DNA of 21,354 nt from an uncultured Collinsella sp. (lineage in GTDB: Bacteria > Actinomycetota > Coriobacteriia > Coriobacteriales > Coriobacteriaceae): positions 1 to 21,354 of the forward strand of contig URIJ01000011.1 in the NCBI GenBank assembly GCA_900547835.1. Reading direction: 5' to 3'. Under the pieces are notes generated by a model, which did not search any database, was not told where the DNA came from, and saw only the letters and a program-made list of their open reading frames with translations. The position numbers were made by a program, and so were the translations under genes. Below are positions 16,497 through 21,354 of this stretch, in pieces (the first letter of the stretch is position 1; each line of letters begins with the position of its first letter).

Positions 16497-17033
16497 ATGG
16501 CAGAGAACATCACCGCCCATATGGACAAGTCGCTCGAGTCCCTCAAGCATAACTTCTCCAAGGTCCGTACCGGCCGCGCCAATGCCAACATTCTGTCCGA
16601 CATCACCGTCGATTATTACGGTGTTCCCACGCCGGTCACGCAGGTTGCCGCCGTCAAGACCCCCGAGGCCCACATGCTGCTCATCGAGCCGTGGGACAAG
16701 GCACTCATCAATGCTATCGTCAAGGCCATCGGCGCTTCCGATCTGGGTATTACCCCCAACTCCGATGGCACCGTCGTTCGTCTTCCGTTCCCGGCTCCCA
16801 CTGAGGAGCGCCGTCGCGAGCTCGTCAAGGAGTGCCGCGAGTACGCCGAGCAGGCCAAGGTGTCTATCCGTAACATCCGTCGCGACTTCAACAACAAGCT
16901 CGAGCGCGATGAGGAGCTCACCGAGGACGATGTCCGTCGCGAGCAGGCCAAGGTCCAGAAGCACACCGATGAGTATGTCGCCAAGGTCGAGGAGCTTCTG
17001 AAGGAAAAAGAAGCCGAGGTCATGGAGATCTAA
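16497..17033 (+). CDS. frr: Ribosome recycling factor
   Basis: 178-residue protein that, with EF-G, splits the post-termination ribosome. ATG 16497 follows the pyrH stop by two bases, with AGGAGG inside the end of pyrH. Family motifs: SLESLKHNFSKVRTGRANAN at the N-terminus, YYGVPTPVTQVA, the central LLIEPWDKALINAIVKAI, SDLGITPNSDGTVVRLPFPA, TEERRRELVKECREYAEQAK and VSIRNIRRDFNN. The tail is helical and charged (VRREQAKVQKHTDEYVAKVE). It is a little shorter than the usual 185 residues, without loss of a visible motif. pyrH-frr-uppS-cdsA-dxr is a widely conserved order. Confidence 0.99.
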   Translation: MAENITAHMDKSLESLKHNFSKVRTGRANANILSDITVDYYGVPTPVTQVAAVKTPEAHMLLIEPWDKALINAIVKAIGASDLGITPNSDGTVVRLPFPAPTEERRRELVKECREYAEQAKVSIRNIRRDFNNKLERDEELTEDDVRREQAKVQKHTDEYVAKVEELLKEKEAEVMEI

Positions 17034-17034
17034 G

Positions 17035-17829
17035 GTGCAATACGACGAGCATAAACTGGTCGAGTACTTTGCCGACGCCCCTGCGGGCGTCGGTTTTTCC
17101 GACCTTGACCTCAATAACATTCCGCACCATATCTCGTGCATCATGGACGGCAACGGTCGTTGGGCCACGTCGCGCGGTCTTGCACGCACCGAGGGTCATA
17201 AGGCAGGTATCCTCTCGCTGCGCGAGATCATTACCGCCTGCGTGCGCCTGGGCGTCGACGTGCTTTCTGCCTATGCGTTTTCTACCGAAAACTGGAACCG
17301 CCCGCAGCATGAGGTCAACGTCTTGATGCACCTGTTTGCCAAGACGTTCATCGACGAGTTGCCGCTTCTGAAGCGCGAAAACGTGCGCGTTGTCTTTTTG
17401 GGTGATATTTCCGCGCTGCCCAAGAAGACCCGCGACGTTTTTGAACGCGGTCTTGCCGAGTGCGCCGATCACACCGGTATGACGCTGGCGCTTGCCGTCA
17501 ACTACGGCGCGCGTGCCGAGATTACCCGCGCTGTCCGTCAGATCGCACTCGACGTTGCCGCCGGTAAGATCGATCCTGCCGCAATTGATGACGACATGGT
17601 GGCTTCCCGCCTCTATACCGCCGGTCTTCCCGATCCCGAACTTGTGATTCGCACCTCTGGTGAGCTGCGCCTTTCGAACTATCTGCTGTGGCAGGTGGCT
17701 TATTCCGAATTCTACGTCACCGATACCTATTGGCCCGACTTTGATCGTTGGGGCCTTGTCGACGCCATTTTGGCCTATCAGGGCCGTGACCGTAGGTTTG
17801 GTGGACTGAGTAAGACCGAGGAGGCTTAA
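17035..17829 (+). CDS. uppS: Isoprenyl transferase (undecaprenyl diphosphate synthase)
   Basis: 264 residues. GTG 17035 starts one base after the frr stop, with GGAG at 17024-17027 as ribosome site. The enzyme adds isopentenyl units in cis configuration to farnesyl diphosphate, giving the C55 carrier lipid for wall synthesis. Visible motifs: HHISCIMDGNGRWATSRGLA with Asp38, GHKAGILSLREIITAC, SAYAFSTENWNRP, then LVIRTSGELRLSNYLLWQVA and SEFYVTDTYWPDF. The N-terminal 30 residues are a divergent extension before the conserved core. Whether the product is C55 or shorter cannot be read from sequence. It is flanked by frr and cdsA, both in the same transcript. Confidence 0.97.
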   Translation: MQYDEHKLVEYFADAPAGVGFSDLDLNNIPHHISCIMDGNGRWATSRGLARTEGHKAGILSLREIITACVRLGVDVLSAYAFSTENWNRPQHEVNVLMHLFAKTFIDELPLLKRENVRVVFLGDISALPKKTRDVFERGLAECADHTGMTLALAVNYGARAEITRAVRQIALDVAAGKIDPAAIDDDMVASRLYTAGLPDPELVIRTSGELRLSNYLLWQVAYSEFYVTDTYWPDFDRWGLVDAILAYQGRDRRFGGLSKTEEA

Positions 17830-17831
17830 TC

Positions 17832-18731
17832 GTGTCCGATCGTCCCAAGGCATCTGCTCCCAAGACGCCCGCGCGTAAAGCTGCCACTGCGGGAGCGCCT
17901 GCAGCGAAGAGCGGTTCCGGTTCGTGGCTGGCGGGCTTTATTACCCGTGCCGCCGCCGGTATCGTCTACGCCGTTGTCTTTATCCTGTGCCTGGTTTTGG
18001 GTATCGTGCCCACGGCCATCTTTGTTTCCGTCATGAGCGGTCTGTGCTGCTATGAGTTTTTCCGTATGACAAGGCTCGATGGCAAGATGGCTAACGAGCG
18101 CATGGGTATCGCTGCCGCCGTGCTCTTTCCGCTGTCGGCGTTGGGCGATTCGATGCTGCTGAATGCCCTGCTTTTTGCCCTGATGCTCGCTGTGGGCATT
18201 TGGTATGTCTGGTCGCCGCGTACCCGCATCTCTGATGTGGCCGTGACGCTCATGGGTCCCATCTACACTGGCTTTATGCTGTCGGCTATCGTGCTGCTGC
18301 GCGATGCCGTGCCCGGTTTTGCCGGTGCCTTGCTTTCGGTGGGCGTTTGCGCGTCCCTTTGGGTCTCCGATTCGTTTGCCTACATCGTGGGCAGCCGTAT
18401 CGGCAAGCACAAGATGGTTCCCAAGATCTCTCCCAAAAAGAGCTGGGAGGGGTTTGTTGGCGGCATCCTGGGCTCGGTTTTGATTTGGCTCATCCTGTGG
18501 GCGACGCACTTCTACAAGCTCAGCCTGCCCTATGCGCTGCTGTGCGGCGTGGTCGTGTCCATTCTGGGCGTTATCGGCGACCTTATCGAGTCGCGCATCA
18601 AGCGCGGTGTGGGCGTCAAGGATTCCGGCAACCTTATCCCGGGCCACGGCGGCATGCTCGATCGTAGCGATTCGCTTATCTTCGGCTGCATCACCGCGCA
18701 GCTGATGCTGATGATCGGAGGCGTGCTGTAA
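17832..18731 (+). CDS. cdsA: Phosphatidate cytidylyltransferase
   Basis: 299-residue integral membrane enzyme that makes CDP-diacylglycerol from phosphatidic acid and CTP, the branch point of phospholipid synthesis. GTG 17832 starts two bases after uppS. The first 30 residues are a low-complexity Ala/Pro/Lys segment, probably cytoplasmic. About seven or eight hydrophobic segments follow, for example GIVYAVVFILCLVLGIVPTA and LLNALLFALMLAVGIWYVW. The diagnostic C-terminal signature is at residues 254-280: SRIKRGVGVKDSGNLIPG then HGGMLDRSDS; the last pattern position has Ser where a hydrophobic residue is usual, a small deviation. SPKKSWEGFVGGILGSV is also characteristic. The stop overlaps the dxr start, so translation is likely coupled. 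Confidence 0.97.
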   Translation: MSDRPKASAPKTPARKAATAGAPAAKSGSGSWLAGFITRAAAGIVYAVVFILCLVLGIVPTAIFVSVMSGLCCYEFFRMTRLDGKMANERMGIAAAVLFPLSALGDSMLLNALLFALMLAVGIWYVWSPRTRISDVAVTLMGPIYTGFMLSAIVLLRDAVPGFAGALLSVGVCASLWVSDSFAYIVGSRIGKHKMVPKISPKKSWEGFVGGILGSVLIWLILWATHFYKLSLPYALLCGVVVSILGVIGDLIESRIKRGVGVKDSGNLIPGHGGMLDRSDSLIFGCITAQLMLMIGGVL

Positions 18732-19918
18732 TGTCATTCCAGACGACGTATGGCCTCGATGGACGCCTCCGTGTTGCCATCCTGGGTTGTACCGGCTCCA
18801 TCGGCACCCAGGCGCTCGATGTGTGCCGCCAGCATGCCGATCGCCTGCAGGTGACGGCGCTGTCCGTTAACTCCAGTACCTCCGAGCTTGTTGCCGCTGC
18901 CCGCGAGTTCTCGGTTCCGGCGGTTGCCGTTGCCGATGTCGCTCATGGCGATGACGCCGTGCTGCAGGAGTTGCCCGAGGGCACACAGCTCGGCGTTGGC
19001 GCGCAGGCGGTTTGCGAGCTCGCGCGTCGCGACGATGTCGACTGCGTGCTCGTCGCTATTGTGGGCGCCGCCGGTCTCGAGGCGAGCCATGCGGCCTTGA
19101 CCTCAAATAAACGCCTTGCCCTTGCCAACAAGGAGTCCCTCGTCGTCGGTGGCGACTTGCTTATGCCGTTGGCGCAACCGGGCCAGCTTATTCCAGTCGA
19201 CTCTGAGCACTCCGCCATCTACCAGTGCTATCTGGGGGAGGACCCGCGCGAGGCTCATTGTATTTGGCTCACCTGCTCGGGCGGTCCGTTCTTTGGCCGC
19301 ACGCGCGACGAGCTCAATCGCGTGACGCGTGCCGATGCCCTCGCACATCCCACGTGGGCCATGGGCGCCAAGATCACCATCGACTCCGCCACCCTCATGA
19401 ACAAGGGCCTGGAGCGCATTGAGGCCATGCATCTGTTTAACTGCGACCTCGATTTCATTAACGTGGTCGTGCAGCGTCAGTCCAAGATTCACTCTATGGT
19501 CGAGTTCTCCGACGGCTCCGTGATGGCGCATCTCGGTGCTTCCGACATGCGTATTCCCATCCAGTTCGCGTTCTCGTATCCCGAGCGTTGGGATACCCCG
19601 GCGCCTCGTATCGATTTCCGCGAGCTGGGGCAGCTCACGTTTGATGCTGCCGACATGGATACCTTCCGCTGTCTGGCACTGGCCGAGCGTGCCGGCAAGA
19701 CGGGTGGCACCATGCCGTGCGTGCTCAATGCCGCCAACGAGGTCGCCGTCGATGCCTTCCTGCACGATGGCTGCAGCTTTACCGATATCGATCGCATTGT
19801 GGAATCCTGCATGGATTCCCACGATATGCAGGCGGTCGATTCGTTTGAGCAGCTTCACGACATCGATGCATGGGCGCGTGAAAAGGCTGCGCAGGTGCTC
19901 GCCGCAACCCGTTCCTAA
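18731..19918 (+). CDS. dxr: 1-deoxy-D-xylulose 5-phosphate reductoisomerase
   Basis: 395-residue NADPH-dependent enzyme for the first committed step of the methylerythritol phosphate route to isoprenoids, and the fosmidomycin target. ATG 18731 overlaps the cdsA stop (TAATG), with GGAGG at 18717-18721. NADPH-binding GCTGSIG is at 19-25, and ALANKESLVVGGDLL from about 130. The metal and substrate site is VDSEHSA (Asp157, Glu159) and TCSGGPFFGR, followed by MGAKITIDSATLMNKGLERI and QSKIHSMVEFSDGSVMAHLG, then ASDMRIPIQFAFSYPER. The C-terminal helical domain is complete. Together with uppS and the probable ispG downstream, it ties isoprenoid supply to carrier-lipid synthesis. Confidence 0.98.
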   Translation: MSFQTTYGLDGRLRVAILGCTGSIGTQALDVCRQHADRLQVTALSVNSSTSELVAAAREFSVPAVAVADVAHGDDAVLQELPEGTQLGVGAQAVCELARRDDVDCVLVAIVGAAGLEASHAALTSNKRLALANKESLVVGGDLLMPLAQPGQLIPVDSEHSAIYQCYLGEDPREAHCIWLTCSGGPFFGRTRDELNRVTRADALAHPTWAMGAKITIDSATLMNKGLERIEAMHLFNCDLDFINVVVQRQSKIHSMVEFSDGSVMAHLGASDMRIPIQFAFSYPERWDTPAPRIDFRELGQLTFDAADMDTFRCLALAERAGKTGGTMPCVLNAANEVAVDAFLHDGCSFTDIDRIVESCMDSHDMQAVDSFEQLHDIDAWAREKAAQVLAATRS

Positions 19919-19943
19919 CCCATAAGGATTGCTTTTTCGTTTT

Positions 19944-21305
19944 ATGGATACTGTTCTGAGCGTTCTCTCATCGGTCTTTTGGGGCCTGCTGATGCTTTCC
20001 GTCCTCGTGTTTTTGCACGAGGGCGGCCACTTTTTGGCGGCGCGTGCCTGCGGCGTCCGTGTGACCGAGTTCTTTTTGGGTCTGCCGTGCCGCTTTGACA
20101 TCCATTACACGTCGCGTCGCATTGGAACCAAGTTTGGCGTGACCCCGCTGCTGCTGGGTGGCTACGCTGCCATCTGTGGTATGGATCCGACCGATGTTTC
20201 GTGCGCCGACCGCGTGCTCGCGGCTATCTATCGTCATGGTCGCGTGACCGTGGCCGACCTTGCTGTCGAGCTCGAGCTTTCCGAGGAGGATGTGCTCGAG
20301 GCATGCGCCCTTTTGCTGGGTTGGGGCTCCATCGCGCCCTGGTATGAGGAAGGGGAGAAGCCCTCGCCGAGCTACTATCCCACCAAATATCAGACGTTGC
20401 CGCGAGACAAGGCAGGCTATACCACCTTTGATGGTCGCCGTTTCGATCGCGAACATGCGACTGCCGAGGGCGATGTGTGGGAGCTGCCGTGCGGCGAGGC
20501 CGAGTTCCTTGCGCAAGAGCGCTCGCACACCTATCTTGGCCAAGGCTTTCTCAAGCGCGCCTTTATGCTGCTCGCGGGCATTCTCGTCAATATCCTGACG
20601 GGCTTTTTGCTGCTTATGAGCATCTACTCTATTGCGGGTGTCACCGTGCCGATGGATACCAACGTGATCGGTCAGGTTGACGAGGGGTCTATTGCCGCCA
20701 AGGCGGGTATCGAGGGCGGTGACGCGATCCTTTCGGTTGACGGTGTCTCATGTTCCACTTGGATGGATGTCTACGATGCCATCGGCAAGGCTGCCGGTAA
20801 GGACGATATCGCCATCGAGTACGAGCGTGACGGCAAGCAGCATTCGACCACGGTTGCGCTCAAAGAGGACGAGCGCCTAGGTGTGTATGCCTCTACGCAG
20901 GTGGTCCGTTTAGACCCCATCACGTCGGCTCGCCTTTCGTTCTCCTGTGTCGTGCAGACAGCGGAGGGCGTGATGCGCCTGCTCCAGCCGCAGCATACGA
21001 TGGAGATTCTCGATCAGTCTTCTTCGATCGTGGGTATTAGCGTTATGTCCTCACAGGCCGCTGCTGCCGGCCCTGCCACGTTCCTTTCCTTTGCCGCCCT
21101 CATTTCGTTCTCGCTTGGCTTTATGAACCTGCTGCCCATCCCACCACTCGATGGCGGCAAGCTGGTCATCGAGATCATTCAAAAGATTGCGGGCCGCGAG
21201 CTGCCGCTCAAAGTGCAGACAATCGTCAGCTATGTCGGCATCGCGCTCTTTGCACTGCTGTTTGTCTATATGCTTCGTTCCGACATCCTTCGATTTATTC
21301 TGTAG
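19944..21305 (+). CDS. rseP: M50 site-2 protease (RseP-like) with large cytoplasmic insertion
   Basis: 453 residues from ATG 19944. AAGGA (19924-19928) is 15 bases before it, rather far; the in-frame TTG 19929 is too close to that site. The first helix (residues 8-24) runs into the zinc motif HEGGH (25-29). The second conserved helix is FMLLAGILVNILTGFLLLMS (207-226), where the usual AGP is AGI. One PDZ domain (about 240-310) has VIGQVDEGSIAAKAGIEGGD. The last part carries the second catalytic motif NLLPIPPLDGG with Asp403. Between GGYAAICGMDP (72-82) and the second helix there are about 120 residues, where RseP-type proteins usually have a short link. Residues 86-137 look like a winged-helix unit (RVLAAIYRHGRVTVADLAVE, then LSEEDVLEACALLLGWGSI). 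Such proteases cut membrane-bound anti-sigma factors or signal peptides; the target is unknown. Confidence 0.93.
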   Translation: MDTVLSVLSSVFWGLLMLSVLVFLHEGGHFLAARACGVRVTEFFLGLPCRFDIHYTSRRIGTKFGVTPLLLGGYAAICGMDPTDVSCADRVLAAIYRHGRVTVADLAVELELSEEDVLEACALLLGWGSIAPWYEEGEKPSPSYYPTKYQTLPRDKAGYTTFDGRRFDREHATAEGDVWELPCGEAEFLAQERSHTYLGQGFLKRAFMLLAGILVNILTGFLLLMSIYSIAGVTVPMDTNVIGQVDEGSIAAKAGIEGGDAILSVDGVSCSTWMDVYDAIGKAAGKDDIAIEYERDGKQHSTTVALKEDERLGVYASTQVVRLDPITSARLSFSCVVQTAEGVMRLLQPQHTMEILDQSSSIVGISVMSSQAAAAGPATFLSFAALISFSLGFMNLLPIPPLDGGKLVIEIIQKIAGRELPLKVQTIVSYVGIALFALLFVYMLRSDILRFIL

Positions 21306-21318
21306 GGGAGTGTTTGGA

Positions 21319-21354
21319 TTGTCTTTATCCCATCCTTTGCCTCGCGAGTTGACG
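21319..21354 (+). CDS. ispG: Start of a gene, probably ispG, cut by the window end
   Basis: Only 12 codons are visible (LSLSHPLPRELT after a TTG start at 21319), with GGGGAG at 21305-21310 as ribosome site. The alternative TTG 21314 frame stops at once. In related genomes dxr and the site-2 protease are followed by ispG, whose N-terminus often has a charged RxxT/RPVxVG stretch, so this is a reasonable context guess rather than a recognition. Confidence 0.4.
   Translation, partial: MSLSHPLPRELT

Overview
The window looks like about 21 kb of chromosome from a high-GC Coriobacteriia member, most likely Collinsella or a close relative. That assignment is inferred from protein character, the GC-rich codon bias and the gene order. 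No 16S or other marker is present, so the genus is not proven.

Left part (1 to about 3,580) is accessory DNA. Its base composition is more even, with ATA, AGG and TTA codons that are rare downstream, and an AT-rich divergent control region lies at about 585-665. On the minus strand, running off the left edge, is an unlisted open frame whose N-terminus resembles a PqqD / RiPP recognition element. Divergent from it are a small DUF3784-like membrane protein, a one-polypeptide ABC exporter, and the 3' remnant of a second ABC exporter. The remnant has lost its membrane domain, begins inside the Walker A motif, and carries a mutated Walker B aspartate. A hairpin terminator closes the block. The set is compatible with a decaying RiPP-type peptide modification/export locus, but no precursor or modifying enzyme is visible inside the window.

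Middle gap (about 3,580-4,208) has no convincing gene. It holds a long 24-bp-arm inverted repeat, a LacI-like palindrome and phased short repeats upstream of ppdK.

Right part (4,209-21,354) is ordinary, tightly packed housekeeping DNA, all on the plus strand: ppdK (pyruvate, phosphate dikinase); rplS; rnhB; the DNA processing/recombination run yraN-comM-dprA-trmFO-xerC; rpsB-tsf; and pyrH-frr-uppS-cdsA-dxr-M50 site-2 protease, then the first codons of a probable ispG. Clear Rho-independent terminators follow rplS, rnhB and tsf, with probable ones after ppdK and possibly xerC. Promoter-like sequences precede rplS, rpsB and pyrH. The last run joins UMP supply, ribosome recycling, isoprenoid synthesis (dxr, probable ispG), undecaprenyl diphosphate synthesis (uppS) and phospholipid precursor synthesis (cdsA) with a membrane protease.

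Most worth a second look: the PqqD-like/ABC locus at the left edge; a site-2 protease with a roughly 110-residue insertion containing a winged-helix-like segment; an xerC frame with no ATG/GTG/TTG start for its conserved N-terminus but a well-placed Shine-Dalgarno before ATA; and the repeat-rich region ahead of ppdK.
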